NCBI GenBank assembly: GCA_964495085.1
Contig: CAZBUK010000058.1
Span: forward strand, 1 to 24,654
Direction: 5' to 3'
Length of the DNA stretch: 24,654 bases
Source of the DNA: CAZBUK01 sp964495085
GTDB lineage: Bacteria > Bacteroidota > Ignavibacteria > T3Sed10-11
Below are positions 16,652-24,515 of this stretch, piece after piece (the first letter of the stretch is position 1; each line of letters begins with the position of its first letter). The translations under genes were made by a program, and so were the position numbers. The notes under the pieces were generated by a model. That model worked only from the letters and a program-made list of their open reading frames with translations. It ran no database searches and was not told the DNA's origin.

Positions 16652-17178
16652 ACAAAAAAACGCTTGCTACGCTCTGGCTCGACGGTTGCTCCGGATGCCA
16701 TATGTCGTTTCTCGATACGGACGAACGTCTGCTCGAACTTCTCGCGAAGTTCGAGCTTGTCTACAGTCCCATCATTGATGTGAAGGAATTCCCCGAGAAC
16801 GTGGATATCGCCCTCGTCGAAGGGGCCATCAGCAGCCGGGAAGATCTTGAAAAGATAAAGCATATTCGGGAACGATCCCGGGTCCTTGTGGCGTTCGGCG
16901 ATTGCGCGGTCACCGGCAATGTGCCTTCCATGCGCAACCAGTTCACCGTCGGCGAGGTCCTGGATCACGCGTACATAGCTACGGCCCCCGGAAACGATAC
17001 GATTCCGGTCGAGTTGGTGCCCGCTCTGCTAGCGAAAGCCCGGCCGCTGAATGCGTATGTCGAAGTAGATTTTCACCTCCAGGGCTGTCCGCCTTCGGCA
17101 GACCTTATCTATTATGTCCTGTGCGAACTCGCGGATGGACGAGTACCCGATGTTCAAGATAAAGCTCGTTTCGGATAG
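16648..17178 (+). CDS. hoxY: [NiFe] hydrogenase small subunit HoxY (group 3d)
   Basis: A 176-residue small subunit with one proximal [4Fe-4S] cluster: C14 and C17 (LDGCSGCHMS), C86 (FGDCAVTGN) and C147 (LQGCPPS). The short length, lack of a Tat signal and absence of further clusters match cytosolic group 3d enzymes. It carries electrons between the NiFe site in HoxH and HoxU. GGGGAG lies upstream of the start, which overlaps the hoxU stop by 4 bp. HoxH follows after 6 bp. Confidence 0.95.
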   Translation: MNKKTLATLWLDGCSGCHMSFLDTDERLLELLAKFELVYSPIIDVKEFPENVDIALVEGAISSREDLEKIKHIRERSRVLVAFGDCAVTGNVPSMRNQFTVGEVLDHAYIATAPGNDTIPVELVPALLAKARPLNAYVEVDFHLQGCPPSADLIYYVLCELADGRVPDVQDKARFG

Positions 17179-17184
17179 GAGTCA

Positions 17185-18612
17185 ATGATGAGCAAAACGA
17201 TCACGATCGATCCGTTGACACGGATCGAAGGGCACGGTAAAATTACATTACATCTGAACGGCGACGGCGCCGTCGACAAAGCGTTCTTTCACGTTACGCA
17301 ATTCCGCGGCTTTGAAAAATTCTCGCAGGGGAGGCCGTTCCGGGAAATGCCCTCCCTCATGGCGCGGATCTGCGGCATATGTCCAATCTCGCACCTGAGC
17401 GCAGCAGCGAAAGCCTGCGACCAGATCCTCGGTGTCCGGATTCCCGCACCTGCGATCAAGCTCCGTCGGGTCATCAATCTCGCACAGATCATTCAATCGC
17501 ACGCCCTGAATTTTTTCTACCTCTCCGCTCCCGATATACTCATGGGAATGGATGCGGCGCCGGAGAAAAGAAATCTGCTCGGCGTTCTCGAGGAAAATCC
17601 GAAAATTGCGCGCGACGGAATCCGTCTCAGGCAGTTCGGGCAACAGATCATCGAATCCTTCGCAGGCAAACGTATTCATCCCTCTTGGATCGTCGCCGGC
17701 GGGGTGAACGCGCCATTGACGAAGGAGCAGATCGATAAAATCCTCGCCGAGATCCCCGAGATTCAGAAGCTGGTGCAGAGAAACCTGGACTGGCTGAAAA
17801 GTTCGCTTCCCAAATTCCGCGAAGAGATACGTACGTTCGGCAATATGCAGACGCTCTTCCTCGGTCTGGTCAACGACGACGGCGAGTTGGCATTCTACGA
17901 CGGGAAGTTCCGTATCGTCGACTGGTCCGGTAAGGTCATCGCCGATAAGATCGAAAATGAACGGTATGCCGATATTATCGCCGAAGAGGTCGAAAGCTGG
18001 ACGTATCTCAAGTTCCCGTACTATAAGCCGAAAGGTTATCCGGACGGCGTGTACAGGGTAGGGCCGCTTGCACGCATGAATATTGTCGACCGGTGCGGCA
18101 CCCCGATGGCGGACCAGGAACTTGCCGAATTCCGGGGTATGTCGCGAGGAGCGGTTTTGAGCTCGTTCCACTATCACTATGCCCGGCTGATCGAAATTCT
18201 GTATTCGGTGGAGAAACTTGAAGTACTGCTGAACGATCCGGATCTGCTCAGCAAGAACGTGAAGGCTGAGGCAGGCGTCAACAACAATGAGGGATTCGGA
18301 GTCGTCGAAGCTCCGCGCGGAACCCTCATCGATCATTTCAAGGTCGACGACCAGGGCATCATTACCTGGGCGAACATGATTATCGCGACGGGGAACAACA
18401 ATGCCGCGATGAACAGGAGTGTTCTGCAGGTTGCGAAACATTTTGTCAGAGGAGATAAACTGCAGGAAGGAATGCTGAACCGGGTCGAAGCGGTCATCAG
18501 GGCGTATGATCCATGTCTGAGCTGTTCCACACACGCCGTCGGTAAGATGCCGCTGAAAATCGAATTGTTCGATCCCGCCGGAAACGTCGTAGATACCGTA
18601 ACGAGGTCCTGA
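17185..18612 (+). CDS. hoxH: [NiFe] hydrogenase large subunit HoxH (group 3d)
   Basis: This 475-residue catalytic subunit, the site of reversible H2 oxidation, carries the four NiFe-binding cysteines in RICGICP (C63, C66) and DPCLSCSTH (C444, C447). By family rule the precursor is cut after His450, releasing a 25-residue tail beginning AVGKMP. The opening TITIDPLTRIEGHGKI and the segment GVVEAPRGTLIDHF are typical. ATG 17185 and ATG 17188 are adjacent; TAGGAG lies just upstream and suits either. The stop overlaps the hoxW start by one base (TGATG). All ligands are intact, so the enzyme should mature normally, given Hyp proteins from elsewhere. Confidence 0.97.
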   Translation: MMSKTITIDPLTRIEGHGKITLHLNGDGAVDKAFFHVTQFRGFEKFSQGRPFREMPSLMARICGICPISHLSAAAKACDQILGVRIPAPAIKLRRVINLAQIIQSHALNFFYLSAPDILMGMDAAPEKRNLLGVLEENPKIARDGIRLRQFGQQIIESFAGKRIHPSWIVAGGVNAPLTKEQIDKILAEIPEIQKLVQRNLDWLKSSLPKFREEIRTFGNMQTLFLGLVNDDGELAFYDGKFRIVDWSGKVIADKIENERYADIIAEEVESWTYLKFPYYKPKGYPDGVYRVGPLARMNIVDRCGTPMADQELAEFRGMSRGAVLSSFHYHYARLIEILYSVEKLEVLLNDPDLLSKNVKAEAGVNNNEGFGVVEAPRGTLIDHFKVDDQGIITWANMIIATGNNNAAMNRSVLQVAKHFVRGDKLQEGMLNRVEAVIRAYDPCLSCSTHAVGKMPLKIELFDPAGNVVDTVTRS

Positions 18613-19085
18613 TGCCGGACGTCCTTGCCATCGGTTACGGCAACATACTGCGCGGAGACGACGCCTTCGGCCATGCCGCAGTCCGGTACCTGAACCGTCA
18701 CGGCATGCACCGCTATATGGATACTCTGACTGTTCATCAGCTTACGCCGGAACTCGCCGAAACCGCGGCGAAATACGAGCGCGTCATATTTATAGATGCA
18801 TCGGTCGGAGAGTCGCCCGGAACCGTTGCCGTGAAACGACTCGAACCGGACATAACAGCCTCCGGTTCGGTCACCCACGATGTCGAAGCGGAAGCAGTTC
18901 TTCTGCTCGCCGGGCGGCTCTACGGCAACAGACCCGATGCGATCATGATTACCGTGCAAGCAGATTCATTTGAATCCGCCGCAGGCCTTTCGGAGTCCGT
19001 TCGCGACTCCCTGCCGGAAGTACTTGATATTATCCGCGGTGCGATCGGGAAACACGACGGTTCGCACTCCGGTAACGTTGTCTGA
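18612..19085 (+). CDS. hoxW: Hydrogenase maturation protease HoxW
   Basis: A 157-residue endopeptidase of the HybD/HycI family that trims the HoxH tail after nickel insertion. GYGNILRGDDAFG (8-20) gives the first metal ligand, Asp16; Asp62 in FIDAS and His89 in VTHD match the other two (E16, D62, H93 in Escherichia coli HybD). It starts inside the hoxH stop, so it is translationally coupled to its presumed substrate. Assignment to HoxH rather than HydA rests on that position. Confidence 0.9.
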   Translation: MPDVLAIGYGNILRGDDAFGHAAVRYLNRHGMHRYMDTLTVHQLTPELAETAAKYERVIFIDASVGESPGTVAVKRLEPDITASGSVTHDVEAEAVLLLAGRLYGNRPDAIMITVQADSFESAAGLSESVRDSLPEVLDIIRGAIGKHDGSHSGNVV

Positions 19086-19144
19086 GGTTCCATCGTAAAA
19101 AACGCTGCACCGTCCGGTAATTTCATGCCGGCCGGGTCGTCATT

Positions 19145-20329
19145 ATGAATAACACGCGGTGTAATATGAATAAACCTGATCCCGCTGCCGCTTCAATATT
19201 TAACCTTCCTGCCGATACGTTTCAAGCTCTCTTCGATGCGCTCCATGTGAAAGGCTATACCGTCATCGGACCTCTTGTCCGCGATGCTGCCGTGGTTTAT
19301 GACGAGATCGGTTCGGCGAACGAACTGCCCGTCGGATATACCGATGCACAAGCCCCTGCTTCGTATGCGTTGAGACGAACCGGTTCTGACTTGTTTTTCG
19401 GATATACGGTCAGCCCGACCGGATGGAAGCGATACCTCTATCCTCCCTCCAGCCGTCTCTGGAGCATACATCGGAGTGAGAACGGCGTTTCTCTCCGGAC
19501 GGATGATGAATCCGCTCCCAAGCTGGCATTGCTCGGTATGCGCGCCTGCGAGATTCAATCGCTGAAGCTGCTCGACCGGGTTTTTGCGGAAGGGGAGTTT
19601 AAGGATCGGTCCTACATTCGTCGACGACAATCCGCGATGGTAATAGCCGTTAACTGCACGCAGGCCGGACAGAATTGCTTCTGTCCGTCGATGCAGGCCG
19701 GACCCGGAGTCACGGGTGGATACGATATTGCTCTGACGGAAATCCTTGATCCGCCGGCTCACTATTTTCTCGTCAAGCCGGATTCTCCCAAGGGAAAAGA
19801 AATTGTCGAAGCTCTGAATCTGGAACCGGCGTCCGACGACGCTGACCAAGTAATCGAAGAGACAGTCAATCGAACCGAAGTCTCTATTCGAAAATCCGTG
19901 GACGTTGAAAACATCAGGGAACTGCTTTATCGGAATTACGAGCATCCGCGGTGGGACGATGTCGCGGGGAGGTGCCTCACATGCGGCAACTGCACGATGG
20001 TGTGTCCGACATGCTTCTGTGCAACGGTCGAGGACACCACCGACCTGGCAGGAATGCAGGCCGAACGCACTCGTTTATGGGATTCATGCTACAACCTGGA
20101 TTTTTCATACATTCACGGGGGCAGTGTGCGTCCCTCCGAATATGCGAGGTACCGCCACTGGTTGCTGCACAAATTCGGTACATGGAACGACCAATACGGC
20201 TCGTCCGGATGCGTCGGATGCGGCAGGTGTATCACATGGTGTCCGGCGGGCATAGACGTTACCGAAGAACTCAGATCCATCCGTCAACAGGATAAACATG
20301 AACGGGAAACTTACCATGGAAAACCTTGA
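19145..20329 (+). CDS. hydB: Sulfhydrogenase-type beta subunit, iron-sulfur (group 3b)
   Basis: A 394-residue electron-transfer subunit. Two four-Cys motifs near the end, C277, C280, C283, C287 and C356, C359, C362, C366, bind [4Fe-4S] clusters. An NCTQAGQNCFCPSM segment in the middle resembles the extra Cys site of this family. It passes electrons between the hydrogenase dimer and the flavin subunit. The related anaerobic sulfite reductase subunit A is excluded by the hydG, hydD and hydA genes that follow. An alternative start is Met8 at 19166; neither has a clear ribosome site. It begins 59 bp after hoxW without an obvious terminator, so it could be read through from the hox operon. Its 3' end overlaps the next gene by 32 bp. 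Confidence 0.92.
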   Translation: MNNTRCNMNKPDPAAASIFNLPADTFQALFDALHVKGYTVIGPLVRDAAVVYDEIGSANELPVGYTDAQAPASYALRRTGSDLFFGYTVSPTGWKRYLYPPSSRLWSIHRSENGVSLRTDDESAPKLALLGMRACEIQSLKLLDRVFAEGEFKDRSYIRRRQSAMVIAVNCTQAGQNCFCPSMQAGPGVTGGYDIALTEILDPPAHYFLVKPDSPKGKEIVEALNLEPASDDADQVIEETVNRTEVSIRKSVDVENIRELLYRNYEHPRWDDVAGRCLTCGNCTMVCPTCFCATVEDTTDLAGMQAERTRLWDSCYNLDFSYIHGGSVRPSEYARYRHWLLHKFGTWNDQYGSSGCVGCGRCITWCPAGIDVTEELRSIRQQDKHERETYHGKP

Positions 20330-20777
20330 ACGTATTCTGAAAGAGCATCCGTTCTTTACCGGTCTCACCGAAGATCACATTGCGTTTATAACCGGATGCG
20401 CCTCGAATGTGCGGTTCAATATCGGTGAATTCTTATTCAGGGAGGGCCAGGAGGCTAACCAGTTCTATCTCATCCGCGAAGGGTTGGTCGCAGTGGAGGT
20501 GTATTCGCCGCAGCAGGGGCCGATTACCGTGCAGACCCTGGGGGAGGGGGAAATTCTCGGGTGGTCGTGGATCGTCTCTCCCTACCAGTGGCGGTTCGAT
20601 GCGCGGGTCGTAGACAAATTCCGTGCAATCGCGCTCGACGGCAAATGCCTCAGGGACAAATGCGAGAAGGACAATCACCTCGGATACGAATTGCTGAAGC
20701 GGTTCGCTCCGATCATCGAGCAACGATTGGTTGCGACTAAAATTCAACTACTGGATCTCTATGGAAAACATGGCTGA
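20298..20777 (+). CDS. Cyclic-nucleotide-binding-domain protein, no DNA-binding domain
   Basis: This 159-residue protein is one CRP-like sensor domain (about 13-120) plus a C-terminal helix. There is no helix-turn-helix, so it is not a CRP transcription factor. The phosphate-binding cassette region (84-102) reads GEILGWSWIVSPYQWRFDA: the Gly-Glu and an Arg are kept, but the loop is unusually rich in Trp. It is followed by IALDGKCLRDKCEKD, with two Cys. Similar small proteins occur in other group 3b operons, to my recollection; the role is not established. ATG 20298 has CAGGA upstream; ATG 20316 is possible. It overlaps hydB by 32 bp and hydG by up to 17 bp, so its amount is tied to the enzyme. 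It could be an allosteric or assembly factor (inference). Confidence 0.85.
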   Translation: MNGKLTMENLERILKEHPFFTGLTEDHIAFITGCASNVRFNIGEFLFREGQEANQFYLIREGLVAVEVYSPQQGPITVQTLGEGEILGWSWIVSPYQWRFDARVVDKFRAIALDGKCLRDKCEKDNHLGYELLKRFAPIIEQRLVATKIQLLDLYGKHG

Positions 20778-21627
20778 GATACTCGTGTCGCCGGACGCCG
20801 GTCCCGCTCCGATGACGCCGATTCCCTATCAAGTCAAACGGGTGCTCAATGAAACGCACGACACGTTCACCCTTCATCTCGAACCGCGGGACGGCTCGGC
20901 GGAATTCTCCTTCTCGGCCGGCCAGTTCAATATGCTGTACGTTTTCGGCATCGGTGAAATTCCGATCTCCATCAGCGGTGATCCAAACCGTCCGGACCAG
21001 CTTGTGCATACTACGCGGGCGGTCGGGACCGTGACGAAGGCGATGCGAACTTTGAAGAGAGGCGATCTTATCGGTGTACGCGGGCCGTACGGTACCAGCT
21101 GGCCGCTGGAGCTGCTGGAGGGAAAGGATGTCGTTTTTATCGCGGGCGGGATCGGATTGGCGCCGCTTCGGTCGGCCATGTATCACGTATTGTCCTGCCG
21201 TGAGAAGTACGGGAAGGTGGTCCTCCTCTACGGCACCAGGACTCCGATCGACATCTTATATCGGAAGGAGCTCGAGAAGTGGAAATCCCGCTTCGATCTC
21301 GACGTCTATGTAACCGTCGACAGAGCGATTGGGACATGGCGAGGGTACGTCGGCGTCGTTACGTCTCTCGTTTCGCGCGCACCGTACGATCCGCGGAACA
21401 CGGTTGTCTTCGTCTGCGGTCCCGAAGTGATGATGCGGTTTTCGATACTGGAGCTTTCGAAACGCGGCGTGAAAGAGGAGCATATATACGTGTCGATGGA
21501 ACGGAATATGAAATGCGGGATCGGTTGGTGCGGGCATTGTCAGATGGGAGCCGAGTTTATCTGTAAGGACGGTCCCGTATTCAGATATGATGAAATCCAT
21601 CACCACCTTGAAATCCGGGAAATTTAA
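20761..21627 (+). CDS. hydG: Sulfhydrogenase-type gamma subunit, FAD/NAD(P) (group 3b)
   Basis: A 288-residue flavoprotein of the ferredoxin-NADP reductase fold. It has an FAD-binding beta-barrel with PISISGDP and VRGPYGTSWP, an NAD(P) domain with FIAGGIGLAPLRS and VFVCGPEVMM, and a C-terminal [2Fe-2S] site C252, C257, C260, C268 (CGIGWCGHC). It exchanges electrons with NADP(H) in characterised group 3b enzymes. The frame stays open upstream to a TTG at 20731, but ATG 20761 or ATG 20770 is preferred on length. Its start lies inside the preceding gene, and hydD begins 2 bp after its stop. It could be confused with dihydroorotate dehydrogenase subunit K or AsrB; the neighbours decide for HydG. 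Confidence 0.93.
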   Translation: MENMAEILVSPDAGPAPMTPIPYQVKRVLNETHDTFTLHLEPRDGSAEFSFSAGQFNMLYVFGIGEIPISISGDPNRPDQLVHTTRAVGTVTKAMRTLKRGDLIGVRGPYGTSWPLELLEGKDVVFIAGGIGLAPLRSAMYHVLSCREKYGKVVLLYGTRTPIDILYRKELEKWKSRFDLDVYVTVDRAIGTWRGYVGVVTSLVSRAPYDPRNTVVFVCGPEVMMRFSILELSKRGVKEEHIYVSMERNMKCGIGWCGHCQMGAEFICKDGPVFRYDEIHHHLEIREI

Positions 21628-21629
21628 GC

Positions 21630-22427
21630 ATGAAAAATAAAAGAAAACCGAAACTGGCAGTATGGAAATTCGCCTCATGCGACGGCTGTCAGCTCACCTT
21701 GCTCGACTGCGAGGATGAGCTGCTTGCATTTACCGAACATGTCGAGATCGCGTACTTTCCCGAGGCAACGAGAGCGACCGTTAAAGGACCATACGATATC
21801 TCTCTCGTCGAGGGATCGATTTCAACGCCGCATGACGCCGAGAGGATACATCAGATCAGGAGATCGTCGAAGCTGCTCGTAACCATCGGCGCCTGCGCGA
21901 CCGCCGGAGGTATACAGGCGCTCAGGAACTTTACCGATGTGAAGGATTATATCACGGTTGTCTATCCGAATCCCTCGTACATCGAGACGCTGCAGAAATC
22001 GAGCCCGATCGCGGATCACGTATTCGTTGACTTTCAACTTCGGGGCTGCCCGATCAGCAAGCACCAGCTGCTTGAGCTCTTCTCTGCGTATCTGAACGGG
22101 AGAAAGCCCAATATACCGCAGTACAGCGTTTGCATGGAATGCAAACGTAAGGGGATTGTATGCGTGATGGTCGCATCCGCAACTCCGTGTCTCGGACCCG
22201 TGACGCAGGCCGGATGCGGCGCGATCTGTCCGGCGTATCACCGGGGATGTTACGGCTGCTTCGGTCCGAAAGAAACGCCGAATACGTCGTCGATCAGCAA
22301 ACGATGGAGAGAGCTTGGCATGAAGGAAAAGGACATCGTCCGGGTGTTCCGGAGCTACAACGCATACGCCGAACCGTTTCAGCGGGAAAGCATATCGCAT
22401 GAACAGAAAAATCTGCGCAATCCATAG
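21630..22427 (+). CDS. hydD: [NiFe] hydrogenase small (delta) subunit (group 3b)
   Basis: A 265-residue small subunit with room for three [4Fe-4S] clusters, unlike the one-cluster HoxY. Proximal ligands are C17 and C20 (ASCDGC), the Cys of IGACATAGG and the Cys of LRGCPIS. A C-terminal Cys-rich segment, CMECKRKGIVC then TPCLGPVTQAGCGAICPAYHRGCYGCFGP, supplies the medial and distal clusters. There is no Tat signal, in line with a soluble cytoplasmic enzyme. It follows hydG by 2 bp and precedes hydA by 29 bp, where GAAGG serves as ribosome site. Confidence 0.94.
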   Translation: MKNKRKPKLAVWKFASCDGCQLTLLDCEDELLAFTEHVEIAYFPEATRATVKGPYDISLVEGSISTPHDAERIHQIRRSSKLLVTIGACATAGGIQALRNFTDVKDYITVVYPNPSYIETLQKSSPIADHVFVDFQLRGCPISKHQLLELFSAYLNGRKPNIPQYSVCMECKRKGIVCVMVASATPCLGPVTQAGCGAICPAYHRGCYGCFGPKETPNTSSISKRWRELGMKEKDIVRVFRSYNAYAEPFQRESISHEQKNLRNP

Positions 22428-22456
22428 CACATACCCATTCCCATTGAAGGTGCTTT

Positions 22457-23761
22457 ATGCCGGCTTATAAAAGCAGAACCCATACCATCAAGGTCGAAAC
22501 GCTCGCACGGGTCGAAGGCGAAGGGGGATTATTCGTAAAATTGAAGGACGACAAGATACTCGATCTGCAGTTCAAAATATACGAACCGCCCAGATTTTTC
22601 GAAGCATTCCTCAAAGGGCGAAGTTACCTTGAAATCCCTGACATCACGTCGCGGATTTGCGGTATCTGTCCGATCGCCTATCAGATGAGTTCGATCCAGG
22701 CGCTCGAACACATATTCGGCATCTCCGTTCCGCCTGAAATCGGAAATCTGAGAAGATTGTTCTATTGCGGCGAGTGGATCGAAAGTCACGCGCTGCATAT
22801 TTTTATGCTGCACGCGCCCGATTTCCTGGCGTATGAAGACGCCATCCGTATGGCAAAAGACCATCCCGATCTGGTCAAGATGGGTCTGCGTATCAAAAAG
22901 ATCGGCAACCGGCTGGTCTCGATTATCGGTGGAAGAGAGATCCACCCGATCAATGCGAGGGTGGGGGGATTCTATAAATCGCCGTCGAAAGACGAGCTGA
23001 TGTCGCTCCGGAGTGAACTTCTCTGGGCCCGGGATGCGGCGGCGCAAAGTCTGGACTGGACGAAGGGACTGAATTTTCCGGATTTTGAACGAGACTACGA
23101 ATTCGTCGCGCTCTCACATCCCGAAACGTACGCGATTACAGAGGGGACGCTCGTTTCGAACAAGGGATTGAATATTCCCCTCAACGAATATGAAGACCAC
23201 TTTGTGGAGATTCATGTCGAACATGCGAACGCACTGCACTCGGTTCACAGGGAGCGGGGGAGCTACCATGTCGGTCCGTTGGCGAGATTTGTGTTGAATG
23301 CCGACATGCTTCCGTCCGCGATCCGCGAGCGGGCGGCTGCGGCCGGTTTAACGAAGGAGTGCCGGAATCCGTTCAAGAGCATCATCGCTCGTGCCGCCGA
23401 GCTCTGGTACGCATGCGAAGAGGCCGTCCGTTTGATCGACGCCTACGAGAAACCTGTACGGCCTTTTGTCGAATACGAAATCCGTCCCGGCATGGGCTAC
23501 GGGTGCACCGAGGCGCCGAGGGGAATTCTCTATCATAAATACCGCGTGGATGAGAACGGAAACGTGCTCAGCGCGAAGATTGTGCCCCCCACGTCGCAGA
23601 ATCAGAAGACCATAGAAGACGACCTCTGGCAGTTCGTACCGAAGTACGTCAACCTGGTGCATGAAAAGCTGACGTGGCAGTGCGAGCAGCTTATCCGCAA
23701 TTACGATCCGTGTATTTCATGTGCGACTCATTTCTTACGGCTGACGATGGAGCATGCATAG
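22457..23761 (+). CDS. hydA: [NiFe] hydrogenase large (alpha) subunit (group 3b)
   Basis: This 434-residue catalytic subunit carries the NiFe ligands in RICGICP (C68, C71) and DPCISCATH (C419, C422). By family rule the precursor is cut after His425, removing the nine residues FLRLTMEHA. The opening VETLARVEGEGGLFV and the segment GCTEAPRGILYHKY are typical of group 3b. Sequence and length differ clearly from HoxH, so the two large subunits are not recent duplicates. The stop lies 8 bp inside the following protease gene. Confidence 0.96.
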   Translation: MPAYKSRTHTIKVETLARVEGEGGLFVKLKDDKILDLQFKIYEPPRFFEAFLKGRSYLEIPDITSRICGICPIAYQMSSIQALEHIFGISVPPEIGNLRRLFYCGEWIESHALHIFMLHAPDFLAYEDAIRMAKDHPDLVKMGLRIKKIGNRLVSIIGGREIHPINARVGGFYKSPSKDELMSLRSELLWARDAAAQSLDWTKGLNFPDFERDYEFVALSHPETYAITEGTLVSNKGLNIPLNEYEDHFVEIHVEHANALHSVHRERGSYHVGPLARFVLNADMLPSAIRERAAAAGLTKECRNPFKSIIARAAELWYACEEAVRLIDAYEKPVRPFVEYEIRPGMGYGCTEAPRGILYHKYRVDENGNVLSAKIVPPTSQNQKTIEDDLWQFVPKYVNLVHEKLTWQCEQLIRNYDPCISCATHFLRLTMEHA

Positions 23762-24218
23762 GGTCATCTCGGCAAAAGGGAGAGTCCTCGTCATCGGTAT
23801 CGGCAACGATTTCAGGGGCGACGATGCAGCAGGTCTGCTTGCGGTTCGAAAGATCGGCGAGCGGAACATTCCGGGGATGGTCTGTAAAGAATCGCACGGC
23901 GAGGGGACGGAATTGCTGCTGTTGTGGGAGCACCAACCGTCGGTTATCCTGATCGATGCCGTTCGTTCGGGGTGTGCAATAGGGCAAATTCATACCATCG
24001 ACTTGAGGCGGGAGAGTCTCCCGCATTATTTCCAGGTCACCTCCGGTCACTCCCTGCATATCGGCCATGCGATCGAGATGGGGAAGCTGACAGGCAACCT
24101 TCCGGAAGTCCTCCTATTCTACGGAATCGAAATAAGCGATTGCACGCCCGGCGCCGGTGTGGATGAGGCCGTTGAGCGTGCGGTTGGAGAGGTGGTTGAA
24201 ATAATCAACTCCCGGTGA
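23754..24218 (+). CDS. Hydrogenase maturation protease (for HydA)
   Basis: A 154-residue HybD-family endopeptidase. GIGNDFRGDDAAG gives the first acidic metal ligand at Asp23, Asp68 lies in LIDAV, and His99 in TSGHSL completes the site. The start ATG lies within the last codons of hydA, with GATGGAG as ribosome site, so it is coupled to its likely substrate. Sequence differs strongly from HoxW. It is the last gene of the hydrogenase island; no hyp genes follow. Confidence 0.9.
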   Translation: MHRVISAKGRVLVIGIGNDFRGDDAAGLLAVRKIGERNIPGMVCKESHGEGTELLLLWEHQPSVILIDAVRSGCAIGQIHTIDLRRESLPHYFQVTSGHSLHIGHAIEMGKLTGNLPEVLLFYGIEISDCTPGAGVDEAVERAVGEVVEIINSR

Positions 24219-24410
24219 AAATGCAGTGCCAGTGGCGCAGAGATGCATAGGCGGTAATACATGGGGACTTAAAAAGAGCAGATTACTTTTTGGTATTGTT
24301 TTTTCCTTTCAACTCTTGTTTGTGTTATTACCTCTCGCAAAGGAGTATTGTTACGGCAAAATGGAAATTGAAAGAATCTGCTGGATACATTTTTTTTGTT
24401 GGCGGATAAT

Positions 24411-24433
24411 GGTTAGTAAATCTAACCCTTTTT
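24411..24433 (+). terminator. Candidate terminator of the hydrogenase island
   Basis: GGTTAG (24411-24416) and CTAACC (24422-24427) form a 6-bp stem with loop TAAAT, followed by a T-rich tract. It stands about 190 bp after the last protease gene. The stem is short and AT-containing, so strength is doubtful. Confidence 0.5.
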
Positions 24434-24515
24434 ACTGACCAAGGTTAGCAATTCACCAGTATGTAGTGACACGGATGTGAATTTTAAATCTCGATACTTC
24501 GGGATATATTGATCC

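Noticed and set aside
17248..18534. Minus-strand open frame of 428 codons antisense to hoxH
   Set aside because: It mirrors a fully conserved large-subunit gene and shows no family motif; it is a codon-bias shadow, as are the long antisense frames under the M16 peptidase, ald, nuoG and hoxF.
19145..21627. Reading hydB and hydG as anaerobic sulfite reductase subunits AsrA and AsrB
   Set aside because: The families are related, but there is no asrC, and the hydrogenase small and large subunit genes follow directly.
24226..24438. Plus-strand 70-codon ORF with a GTG start after the last protease
   Set aside because: No ribosome site; it runs through the candidate terminator and has odd Cys/Trp-rich composition.
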